Positions 44,791 through 53,959 of a stretch of 64,000 bases of DNA are shown here, piece by piece. Made by a program: the position numbers and the translations under genes. The stretch's first letter is position 1. Each line of letters opens with the position of its first letter. The DNA is from Epiperipatus broadwayi (Eukaryota; Onychophora; Udeonychophora; Euonychophora; Peripatidae): assembly GCA_028023455.1 (NCBI GenBank), contig JAQFVV010012446.1:3969501-4033500 (forward strand), read 5' to 3'. The notes under the pieces were generated by a model. It was not told the origin of the DNA. It saw only the letters and a program-made list of their open reading frames with translations, and made no database searches.

Positions 44791-45089
44791 TTTCTGACTG
44801 GCGGCTTTGGCAGGATGGCTCAGTTGGTTAAAGCTTTACCTAAAAGGTCCAGGTTTGAGTAGTACTTAACATTCAATATTCCCATGCTAGTACTATCGTT
44901 GGTCAGGATTGCAACACCTAGAGAAGAGAGGAAAATAATATCACTTGATATGTCCTGGTGTATTCTAACCTGTGACCTATTTCCAACAATCGAGTGCAAT
45001 TGGAAAATTTAAACAAAGTTTAAAAACTTTTCTAAAGATATTTTATACTTAATGTTTGATGATGGAAATAGTCCAATATATAAGTAAAA

Positions 45090-45425
45090 CTAAAATAACA
45101 TTATCACAAGTTTCCAGAAAAACACAATAGTTTCCATTCCTTTATTCTATTTTACATAAATTTATCAATCCCAGATTTGCAATCTGAAATATCGTACTCT
45201 ACATAAGCACTTATGAGTGGTAACCATCTTCTAATTTGTATGAAGATAATTTGAATAATTTGCCCTTTGACAATATGGCTAACAATGTGCTATTGAATAA
45301 TCTTAATAGTGATTAACTTTCATGTGTCAATTTAAAATCAGTACACAATTTAAATTCAAGAATATAGATGCCAACATTACTTACCTATACTAGTTTAAAA
45401 TCAGTCTAAATTTAAGTTCCAGGAT
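45090..45425. other. no recognisable gene between two SINE dimers
   Basis: AT-rich DNA. TTAAAATCAGTACACAATTT near 45336 recurs loosely at 45396 (TTTAAAATCAGTCTAAATTT). Nothing else. Confidence 0.4.
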
Positions 45426-45430
45426 GTATT

Positions 45431-45910
45431 TATATGTTGGACTATTTCCACCATCTAATATGAATATTGAATGTCTTTAGAAAAATTTAACTTTATTTAA
45501 ATATTCCAAATATATTCAACTGTTAGTAATAGCACACAGGTTAGTACATGCACAATGTTTTGAGAGGTATTATTCTCCCCTCTTCTTCAGATGTTGCTGG
45601 CCTGACCAATGACAGTACTAGCATGGGAATCAAACCTGGATCCTTAGATTGTCAAGCTAGTTAGAGCATTATCTTAAAATTCAATATTCAAAGAATCTAA
45701 GAGTCCAGATTCGATGTCCATGCTAGTACAGCCACTTATCAGGCCAGCAACACCTGAAGAAGGGAGAATAATACCTCTCAAAACGTTGTACATATACTAT
45801 CATGAGTGCTATTACTAACAGTTAAATGTATTTGGAATATTTAAATAAAGTTAAATTTTTCTAAAGACATTTAATAGTCATATTAGATGATGGAAATAGT
45901 CCAGCATATA
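45431..45910. mobile_element. family B head-to-head SINE dimer, best-preserved 480-bp palindrome
   Basis: Outer ends TATATGTTGGACTATTTCCA and GGAAATAGTCCAGCATATA; inward CATCTAATATGAAT / ATATTAGATGATG, AATGTCTTTAGAAAAATTTA / AAATTTTTCTAAAGACATTT, CTCTTCTTCAGATGTTGCTG / CAACACCTGAAGAAGGGAG, GCATGGGAATCAAACCTGGA / GTCCAGATTCGATGTCCATG. The tRNA-like heads (TTAGAGCATTATCTT) meet in the middle. There is almost no spacer, so this is a minimal dimer. Confidence 0.85.
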
Positions 45911-46039
45911 AATACAACTAAAGAACTAAAAATACATGGAGATTAATTGAAGTTATTTTGTTGTAATTATATAATTATTTTATGCATATTAGTTTATAAG
46001 AGTTATTAAATTAAATCCAGAAAGTAGGAAAGATAAATA

Positions 46040-46515
46040 CTAAAAAAGATTAAAATAAGGTTCAATAGATTCTCTCAGAAAATGATTGTCAATCATGAAT
46101 TAGGAGTAAACAACTACAAATACTATGATCAGATTTTTAATACTCATGCAAATGTAATGGGTGGAATTAATCACAGAAGTAAACTTGGATGGTATGTTTT
46201 TGGTAGAAGTAATATTAAAGGGAAAAAAATCATGTATCTTTTAAGATTTTTATTAGATAAGTTTTGCTAATTCTTACTGATGATTCTGAGACTTGGACAC
46301 TTAATAGAAAAGCAATATAAAGAACAAAATATGGGGAAATGTAGCAGTGAGGAAATGAAAATAAAATTCATAGGTGAGAGAATAGATGAATATTATTGGT
46401 ATCATAGAAAGAATTAACAAATTGAATGAAAATGAATTGGGATGTTGCTAGATGTGGCAATAGGTAGATAATTGAAATCTTAAACTAGATTCAAAAATGT
46501 TATAAAAGATCTAGA
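46040..46515 (+). mobile_element. RTE-type LINE fragment (post-RT to near 3' end)
   Basis: Plus-strand pieces in shifting frames: VMGGINHRSKLGWYVFGRSN, then ILRLGHLIEKQYKEQNM (from SETWTLNRKTIQR), then NEMKIKFIGERIDE-like, LPVAICG, and KDLESLVN. This order (LGWYAFGR, ETWTLNRK, WAGHVAR, IPRDCKR) matches the tail seen at 18.9 and 39.2 kb and covers a more upstream part. Broken by several frameshifts. Confidence 0.75.
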
Positions 46516-46944
46516 AAGCTTAGTAAATTAAGTCATGTGATGTATGACTTGATTTCTTTATAATTATAGTTTGGCTTTTGAGGCTTTGGCAATGTTATAT
46601 TGCTGTTCAGACCTATATAGTTATTCTAAGTTAGATAGCTGGATTTGAAGACATATAGATGTCTGAAAATTTCAGATTTTCTACTTAATAGTTAAGTATT
46701 AGATTAATGCTAGGCTTCAATTGGTATTTTAGATCTAGTGTCGGAATGTCCTAGCACCTCACTTACGAGAACCATTAGCTCAAAACCAGTTTGGGGGTAG
46801 GGATAATTCTAGATACAGATTTTAAATGCTTTTTCTTGTGGCATTTATAGGAAAAGCTTGTTTAAAGCTATTAGCATACTCATTGTATTACATTTGTAAT
46901 ACAAGCTTATTAAATTAAGTCACATGATGTAGGACTTGATTTTC
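46516..46944. repeat. ~430-bp block bounded by 43-bp direct repeats
   Basis: AAGCTTAGTAAATTAAGTCA plus TGTGATGTATGACTTGATTTC at 46516-46559 is repeated as AAGCTTATTAAATTAAGTCA plus CATGATGTAGGACTTGATTTT at 46903-46944. The block holds ACCTCACTTACGAGAACCAT then TAGCTCAAAACCAG, a relative of the motif at 16230-16275, and a small palindrome TGTATTACATTTGTAATACA at 46885-46904. It looks like an inserted element with a long duplication, or a tandem pair with a unique interior. Confidence 0.6.
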
Positions 46945-46949
46945 TTGCT

Positions 46950-47135
46950 CTTATATTAAAAAGATAAAGATTGAATCAGTTTCTCAACATTTAATCTTCT
47001 TAAAAAAAAACAATAACAAAACAACATACTATTTTACTCGCTTCAAAATATATTTTTTTAAATTGCATATTAATTCAACTAAAAAAAAATCGAATGAATT
47101 TATTGTTCAGAAGTTCATAAGAAATTCGAGCCTGA
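46950..47135. other. no recognisable gene
   Basis: AT-rich DNA with A-runs. Nothing supported. Confidence 0.4.
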
Positions 47136-47215
47136 GAAATACCAGAGCTGGATTCGATCTGAGTACCTTATGTTTCACAATTTGCTGCTCTACGATTTCA
47201 CTGAATGACACAAGT
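47135..47215 (-). repeat. tRNA-like SINE fragment
   Basis: Minus strand: TCAGTGAAATCGTAGAGCAG followed about 35 bp later by GATCGAATCCAGCTCTGG, close to box A and box B spacing of a tRNA head. The body after box B is too short or diverged to place in a family. Confidence 0.45.
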
Positions 47216-47467
47216 TAATATAAGTAATATTATAGCACGGAATTGACTGAATTTAACAGTTGGTCAGACCTTTTTTGTCTTTTATCTCCCTCCCCTCACC
47301 CATTAGGAATCTTTTATTCTTCAATTACTAAATAATCTACTCGTATATATATATATATCATCCAATCCTAAATGAGTTTAAGTTACTCTAGAAATGAATT
47401 TCATAAATGACTATACAAACCAATTCTGTGAACCACAAATACTTTACGATGCTGCCTTCTAATTTCT

Positions 47468-47715
47468 TCAGCAGAAACTGTTCTTACTGCAATACTCAAC
47501 ACCATATCTAATTGTAGCTTTCTGGTGAATTATGTTCTCTGACATATCTTCTGAAAGGAAACTACCTGCATTGCACTTTCTTGTAATATCTTTGAGATAA
47601 TCCTTATAATGTGAACAGAATCTACCATGAAAATTATGCTCAAGTCCATAATAAAACATTCTTTTAGGAATTCTTGTATTGCTCATTCATTCTACATATC
47701 AAATACAACTAAGGT
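47468..47715 (-). pseudogene. LINE protein C-terminal tail, relic
   Basis: NTRIPKRMFYYGLEHNFHGR then HYKDYLKDITRKCNAGSF and ATIRYGVEYCSKNS, followed downstream by EEIRRQHRKVF. This resembles the repeated LINE/retroelement tail R-I-P-K-R-x-F-Y-G-E-L...R-Y-K-D-x-L-K-x-x-L-K-x-C-N found in many animal genomes. CRMNEQ just before the start fits the H-V-x-R-M block. Clade not certain. Confidence 0.7.
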
Positions 47716-47719
47716 GTGA

Positions 47720-48880
47720 TTTTACAATAGTGGACCCTATAGTATCATATCCAGCAACTTTTGGGTTTTATACTCTTGACGTTGTATTTTTAAAACTATA
47801 CAGTCTTCTTAAATGAAACTTTTCTAATGTCTTTATTAAAACTCACAGCACTGAAGAGTAGTATGGAAATAATCTGTTTTAAATAAATTAATAACATTAG
47901 AAAAAGGGAGAGTTGCATTTCTGCAGAATTAGCAAATTGGCTGAGAGTATTGGTGAGCAATGATCTAAGGATAATCTCTAGCTTAATACCTGATTGGTAA
48001 CAGTCATCAATATATCTACGTAAAGTGATTTGTGCCACAGTTGTGAGTGCAGAACATTTGAACTTATAAATCAAACTATAATAATTTGGTTACTGTAAAT
48101 ACTGAACAAATGACAGTCATATTAAAAAGATTGTGACCTGGATCAGCTAGTTCAGCATGAAATGCACATTTTGGGATTATTTGTCTGTTTCATATATTTT
48201 TGATCCTATGTTTCAGGGATAGGTGATGGAATAGATGTTTGAAATATATAGTAAAATAGGTGTTTCAAAATGCATTCTTATTGAGAGGGATTGGTCTGAT
48301 TTTTGAACTGATGGAGGGTTGTAATATGAAAGAGCTAAGATGAAAGATACACAGATAAAAGCAAAAATCTTGAATATATATATTTGATCATGTTGCATGT
48401 GTGAAAAGGGGGCAGGAGTTAAAATAATACCTTACAGGATTGGAGTTTTTAGTAGTAATCTTTATTGGAGTTAAAAGTCCATATCATTAATATAACAAAC
48501 TAGTCTAAGAAATAATTATTTATAATATTGATGCATTTATCCCAAGATGGCGAATCATCAATACGATTGTTCAAATATTATACACTTATAGATTAAGTTG
48601 TAATGATTTGTACGATTGAACTTTTAATAAATATATATAAACATGTATTGGTATTTAATGTGTACTTATCTTTATGCAATATATGAATATAATTCCCAGT
48701 CTTTTATATCCTGAACGCTATTCATTTTCGAGTCTTATAGCAAATTAGATAAGCTTTTATTTGACAGGATGACATTTGCTTAACAGTATTTCAGAATTAA
48801 TACCAATTAAATATTTTAAAGCATATATTTCATCATCATCAATGACATTGTTGTTATTATTATAAATAACATTACTATTT
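47720..48880. other. no gene; one partial family A copy
   Basis: 48130-48242 carries TTGTGACCTGGATCAGCTAG, TTCAGCATGAAATGCACATT and GATAGGTGATGGAATAGATG, a diverged piece of a family A arm. The rest is AT-rich with no support for genes; short minus frames at 47796 and 48213 show no motif. Confidence 0.45.
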
Positions 48881-48884
48881 GTTT

Positions 48885-50095
48885 GCAATACTTTGATCAA
48901 TGATAACATTTGTCTTATTATAACCATGCAGTTTTACATTTAATTTATTTACATGTGAACACATATCAGTAAAAAACATTAATTTCAAAAGCCATTCAAC
49001 ATCCATTAATTCATTATATTTTTCAACGATTTTTTCATAACCTAAAAACAATCTAATTTCATCTTAACACTCAAAGAATCTTTGAAGAACCTTCCCTCGA
49101 CTGAATCATTGAACATTGTTGTAAAAAAAAAAAGTAAACAATTGTATACTGAGTTCATCTCATTCAATAAATTTAAAAATTTTCGTTTATTTAGAGCTTA
49201 TATAGATGTAAAATTGACTAACTTAGTCACAGCAATTAATAACCTCATCCAGTGGCTTAAAGCTGACCTTCGTGCATAAAATCTGTGTTGTATAATGCAA
49301 TGAAAACCCAAAATTGAATGTCCAATATGATTGGTAAATAAACTAAGAAAACCTTTTCTTTTCCAGTCATCTTCGAGCACTATCTGTAGTTACTGATATA
49401 ATTCTGGCAATATCTATTTCTTTTTCAGCAAGTACATTTGAAACTTCGTTGCAAATATCTATTTCTTTTGTTGTTGTTACAAATAAAATTAAACTGATCA
49501 ATTCTTCTTTGATATTATTCCCAACACAATAACGAATAAAAATAGCCAAACGAGCGGATCCATTTATGTCTGTACTTTCATCAAGTCAGAGGGAAATTAA
49601 ACTAGATTTTATATTTCTTTTTTTTTTGTTGGTAAATTATGTTGTTAACTATTTGCAGAATTCTTTCTTTAAATGTATTTCTAGCCAATGGTAAATCTTT
49701 TATTCTCTGAATATTTTTTGCTTTGTTTTCAAAATCTTCAAAAAGAACTGGTGCACATTTCATCCAAGTTTCTTTCATATATTCTCTATCATTAAAAGGT
49801 TTCCTGTGTTTGACAATTACATTCTAAATAAAAAAAAATAGCAGCAGTTATATTTGAAACGATTTTCGATAAATTTCATTATAGATGTTGATTGAATATT
49901 TATATTTTTAAATGTTTGGGCAATATATTCTTTTTGCTCATCTTTATTTTTTCCACAGAGCGATTTATGATTGATCTTATAATGCCATTTTACCAATGAT
50001 GTTCACAGTACAACTGGTCCAGAACATAAAACGCATACTGCCTTGGTTTCTTTGTTAATCACTCCATACTCATCAGTCCACCAATTTTGAAATTT
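48885..50095 (-). pseudogene. hAT-family transposase, near full-length but broken (FAM200/ZBED5-like branch)
   Basis: Minus-strand translation gives, in family order: a BED zinc finger WWTDEYGVINKETKAVCVLC (50025-50095) with VKWHYKINHKSLC; KEYIAQTFKN; HRKPFNDREYMKETW and CAPVLFEDFENKAKN; IKDLPLARNTFKERILQI; the first catalytic block LDESTDINGSARLAIFIRY near 49545-49590; EIDICNEVSNVLAEK and VTTDSA (second Asp); a shifted GFHCIIQH; HWMRLLIAVTKLVNF; FSRGKVLQRFFEC; IRLFLGYEKIVEKY; LMFFTDMCSHVNKLN and LHGYNKTNV. Several stops and frameshifts (for example TGA in SLQLDES) make it dead. The C-terminal dimerisation domain is missing after about 48885. In the family these proteins excise and reinsert hAT elements with 8-bp duplications. 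Confidence 0.9.
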
Positions 50096-50454
50096 ATAAT
50101 GGTAACAAATTTATTTGAAAGTAAATTTAAATGAGTTTTAATAACTTTATAAATCAAAGATTTATTATTATATGTTAAAATAAATTATTATTCTTATATT
50201 TCACTTTTACATCAAAATTTCAAACAAAAAAAAAACTTCATTTGATGGCGTTGATCGCATTTACTGCTTCTAATCAGAGTTCAATGATAAATTGAATTCT
50301 AATATAATATAATATTTATTTATTTTACCTTTAGTTTACAGTAAATTTTAATTAGTATAGATTTTAGCAACAAAAAAATATTGAATAATGTAAAGCATAG
50401 AAAATTATATGTAAATAGTTTGCTGCCAGCTGCCAGTAAAAAATTTGAACATGC

Positions 50455-50491
50455 CGTTTCTGGCATGCATGCCATAGGTTCACCATCACTG
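50455..50491 (-). mobile_element. hAT 5' terminal inverted repeat and subterminal palindrome
   Basis: On the minus strand the element begins CAGTGATGGTGAACCTATGG and continues with CATGCATGCCAGAAAC. CAGTG(A/G)TGG(C/T)GAACCT is the terminal word of a widespread group of animal hAT elements. It lies about 360 bp upstream of the BED finger in the right orientation, so it is the promoter-side end of the transposon. I could not find the matching other end below 48885. Confidence 0.8.
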
Positions 50492-50499
50492 GTTAATTT

Positions 50500-50900
50500 A
50501 GTATAAACATCTATTATTGTTTGATATATTGGTATCTAGATATTCTTAGTTTTGGAATAAACAAGAATGGAAAACACTTAAAATTTGATCATCCAACCAT
50601 TGGAAAGCTTAATAAGTAATGCCTATGAGAGGCTATTGGAGGTCTTTATCTTGTGGTGGTTTATTGAAAAGCTGTTTTACCTTCGCCTAAGAATATCACC
50701 ACCTCATCGGACCTCAATATATGCTTTTATTAACATCTGCAATAATGCTTTCTTTAAACTTTCTTAATCAAGTTTTACAATATCTTATGTGGCATATACT
50801 AGATGTCTTATTGAAAAGATGACTGATTCACTCTGAATGCAGTCTTCATTTCTAAATCAACACATGTGTTATACATTAATTTACTTTAACCTATTCACTA
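50500..50900. other. no recognisable gene
   Basis: A 60-codon plus frame (50585-50767) contains LEVFILWWFIEKLFYLRLRI but no known motif. The rest is AT-rich. It may be old transposon DNA. Confidence 0.35.
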
Positions 50901-51135
50901 CTAAAATTTTAAGGTGATAGTACATTAGGATCACTATCATGTGTCATGATATAAAATATGACATTTTTCATGCCTTAACCCATGATGGAACAACATGCTA
51001 ATATTAAATATAGTTTTGAATTGGGAAAAACTGTTATTGAAACATTTGAAATTATTCCAACTGCATATGGCAGAATAACCATGAGTGTAAGAATGTTTTC
51101 AAGTAATGTGCTTGCAAGATTTCATATTTGCCTAA
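50900..51135 (+). pseudogene. mariner transposase N-terminal relic with 5' leader
   Basis: From ATG at 50985: MEQHANIKYSFELGKTVIET then FEIIPTAYGRITMSVRMF and a shifted ARFHIC. This matches the mariner HTH start M-E-Q-R-x-x-I-K-F-x-x-K-L-G-K-x-x-x-E-T-x-x-M-x-x-x-A-Y-G...M-S-R-x-x-V-F-x-W. About 85 bp upstream (from CTTTAACCTATTCACTACTA) are shared, inverted, with the copy at 58745-58990. After the helix-turn-helix the sequence is unrelated, so the DDD domain is absent. Confidence 0.8.
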
Positions 51136-51139
51136 TTGT

Positions 51140-52540
51140 TGTGTATTTTAATTTACTAAACGGTTGTATTCGAAAACTTTCACGAATCATAGTAAATCTA
51201 TTGTCTGTGAAAACCTTCACTTCGATTTACATATTGTCTATGTACATACGCCCATGCATGAAATATATTATATTTATAATGTTTCATTAGGAAAGAAGCA
51301 TGTTAAATTTAATTATAATTTCTAATATTTTTTATATAAAGTTGATGTATTTCCTTTTTAAAAGTAATCTTGTAATTTTTTAATTTCCATTGTCATAAAA
51401 ACAATGCTGATTTTCTTAAAAAAATTTTTTAGTTGAAATCTACAATTCTATCTGGTGTAAACTCATTTTTCTAATGACATTAGCGTTAGATAATTGTTGT
51501 TTTACGAGATTTTATTGAATATAATTTCTTTATTTAAATAAAAATTTAAAATTTAATTAAAAGTCTTTATTTAAAGTTGGATTTTCTTAAAATTTATAAA
51601 TGTTTAAAGGTAAATTCAGATTAAGGTATTTCACTCAAAATCTCATTCGTAATATCTGTATATTCTCATTACCATCACTCAGTTTTTTCTCTATATACGG
51701 ACTTTGTACAAAATAATAGCAACATCTATAATATTAGTATCTAAAGTAGTGCGAAATAGAAATGCGTATGTAGGTAGTAATATTGTTCTTTTCTAGAGAC
51801 GGAATTTTAAGAAGTTAGTAAGAAGTATCTGATATAAGTTGAAATCAGTTTTATGAACTTAACTCGTAGAACAAAGATTTTGAGGTTTGAATACCTACCC
51901 ATTCGTCAGATGTAGCTTTTTATGATTCCTGATTATTTTCAATAATTAAAAGTTACATTGAAGTGATAGACCTTTTTTTTTTTTTTTTTACTATGGCAGA
52001 TATTCTACAAAATGAGATTTAGGTATTCAACAGTATCCAAATGTGCCTGCTTCCAGAAATGGAAAATGCCATCTTAATTAATGTATAAATAAAAAATGGG
52101 ACTAGTTTGAAGGTCTGATTGTTGACTTAAAGTTTCAGATACCCGAGGTTTGAATGTACCTGGGTTCAAACTCCAGGTTCTTGGTAGACAAATGTCTTGA
52201 TGCCATGGCTTGAAGTCAATTTATCCTGCAGATCTGTAGTAAATAGATAACATTTTTTCCCTTATAGTTATATTCTTATGTGGACAAACTTCAATTAATC
52301 CAAATGTTCTGATGAAAGTCTAATTTGAATTGATTGCTCTTTGGTTTGAGTGATTCCATTGGAAACTAAATTGTGATGGGCTTAGGTTATGCCACTACTT
52401 TATGATTATTGTTCTAATAATTCATGCTTAGAGCTGGGTTGTATAAATGTTTGTGTGATATTACTAATTTTAGTGATGTAGAATTCAGAATTAAGACATG
52501 TGATTAATCAGTCATAATATTGTTTTAAGATACTCTTAAT
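51140..52540. other. no gene; two diverged tRNA-like patches
   Basis: 51845-51930 (TTTTGAGGTTTGAATACCTA) and 52095-52185 (TACCTGGGTTCAAACTCCAG) each contain a box B-like word about 40 bp after a possible box A (GGTCTGATTGTTGACTTAAA in the second). They look like worn SINE heads. A 19-bp T-run lies near 51972. The rest is AT-rich. Confidence 0.4.
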
Positions 52541-52649
52541 AATATTAATAATAATAATAATACTCTTAATAATAATAATAAGATAGATAGATAGATCGAT
52601 CGATTGATCGATAGATAGATAGATAGATAGATAGTGAGAGAGAGAGAGT
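52541..52649. repeat. compound microsatellite (AAT)n, (GATA)n/(GATC)n, (GA)n
   Basis: The tract runs AATAATAATAATAATA, then AAGATAGATAGATAGATC, GATCGATTGATCGATAGA, a further GATA run and ends in GTGAGAGAGAGAGAG. It is pure enough to be length-polymorphic. Confidence 0.95.
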
Positions 52650-52756
52650 ATTTAAATACATGTATATTTTCTATACTAATCTTAAAGAGTAGTAATTAAT
52701 TTATTGAGCACACAGAAAATATGTAAATACTTTAAACAGGCTTTAACCTGTGTTCA

Positions 52757-53281
52757 ATGCACTTTTTAAAATTCATAATAATCAAGTATATTTTGCTGAT
52801 AGAGGGACCTTTCAAGCCACAACACAAGATAGTGACTTTTATAAAGATAAGAACAGCCATCTTCTAAATGTCCACTTATACAGGCAAATCTGAAGCATCT
52901 TGATTTGGAAGCGTGAAGTTGTTGTTTTCTCCACTGTTTAAGTTCACTATTTCCTTTACAAATTAAGATACGGGAAATCTTGTGACTTACAGCGAGTTAA
53001 TATTACGATCTTAATGTTGGGATATTAGCTCGCTATAAATCGCAAGATTTTGTGTATGTTAATTTGTAAAGGAAATAGTGGACTTAAACAGTGGAGAAAA
53101 CAACAACAACTTCACACTTTCAAATCAAGATGCTTCAGATTCACCTATATACGTGGACATTTAGGTTAAAGATAAGACAACCACTCTTATCTTTATAAAA
53201 GTCACTATCTTGTGTCATGGTTTGAAAGCTCCCTCTATCAGCAAAATATGCTTGATTATTATGAATTTTAAAAAGCACATT
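52757..53281. mobile_element. long palindromic element, ~525 bp, arms ~245 bp
   Basis: Mirror pairs from outside in: AATGCACTTTTTAAAATTC / GAATTTTAAAAAGCACATT; ATTTTGCTGATAGAGGG / CCCTCTATCAGCAAAAT; GATAGTGACTTTTATAAAGA / TCTTTATAAAAGTCACTATC; GAAGCATCTTGATTTG / CAAATCAAGATGCTTC; CTCCACTGTTTAAGT / ACTTAAACAGTGGAG; CAGCGAGTTAATAT / ATATTAGCTCGCT. The centre is near 53012. It has no coding capacity. No other copy is visible in the window. Confidence 0.9.
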
Positions 53282-53299
53282 ATACTAATATTAATGAAA

Positions 53300-53785
53300 T
53301 TATAAGGGACTTGAACTCAGACTTTCAAACTTTCAAACTCTCATCTACCCAATCCATTTTATACAAGTGATACACATGTACTACATACATTTGGAAAAGA
53401 TATATGATCTCCAATATACATATTTTGTGCTGAACCAGCACTCATCAGGTGGTCTAGATTAGTCTCCCCCCCATATATATATATATCATGGATATGATGA
53501 CAATATTGGCATTATCAGGGGTTTTGAGCATTTCATCCTTGGATTTTCAATGATATGGGTGGCTGGAGCATGGGGAAGATTGAAGCTTGTCCATTAAAGT
53601 TTGAACATTTGCTATCTTCATATAAACTGAGCAGTGATTGAATATATAGTGATCTGGACCAACTGATGAGTGCTGGTTCAGCACATAATACTTATATTGG
53701 AGATCATTTATCTTTTCACATGTATGTGGCCATATATATCAGTTGTATAAGATGGATTGGATAGACGAGGGAAGTTTAAAAGTAC
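53300..53785. mobile_element. family A foldback, second near-complete copy
   Basis: Left arm: GGGACTTGAACTCAGACTTT to TGGTCTAGATTAGTCTCCCC. Right arm: GAGCATTTCATCCTTGGATT through CTTGTCCATTAAAGTTTGAA, GATCTGGACCAACTGATGAG, GTGCTGGTTCAGCACATAAT, to GGATAGACGAGGGAAG. The inner part of the left arm is missing, replaced by an (AT)n run at 53471-53486. It follows the previous palindrome by 18 bp. Confidence 0.8.
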
Positions 53786-53799
53786 TTTTGTATATGTAT

Positions 53800-53957
53800 G
53801 TACTTATGTTTAGGGAAGTGGGTTATTTTATTCTTTATGCTTTATTTATTTGGCTGAGTGCACTTTGATTACAGTGCTCAGCACTGAAAGTGCCTTTAGT
53901 CAAATAAATGAAGTGTAAAGAATAATAACCCACTTCCCTAACCATACACAATACCTA
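53800..53957. mobile_element. palindromic MITE
   Basis: GTATGTACTTATGTTTAGGG with AAGTGGGTTATTTTATTCTT mirrors AAGAATAATAACCCACTTCC with CTAACCATACACAATAC. The centre near 53880 holds GAGTGCACTTTGATTACAGT and GCTCAGCACTGAAAGTGCC. It is non-coding and directly adjacent to the family A foldback. Confidence 0.85.
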
Positions 53958-53959
53958 CA

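Larger units (their letters stand above)
44093..45082. mobile_element. family B head-to-head SINE dimer carrying Penelope-like ends
   Basis: The left arm (about 44093-44355, minus orientation) and right arm (about 44800-45082, plus) mirror each other. Outer ends are TATATTGGACTAATTCC and GGAAATAGTCCAATATATA; heads are ACCAATTGAGCTACTCTGCC and GGCAGGATGGCTCAGTTGGT. Box A (TGGCTCAGTTGG) and box B-like (AGGTCCAGGTTTGAGT) are clear on the right. Between the heads lie two inverted stretches coding the same Penelope-like C-terminus, so the mirror symmetry extends beyond the SINE. The whole is about 990 bp. Confidence 0.8.
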
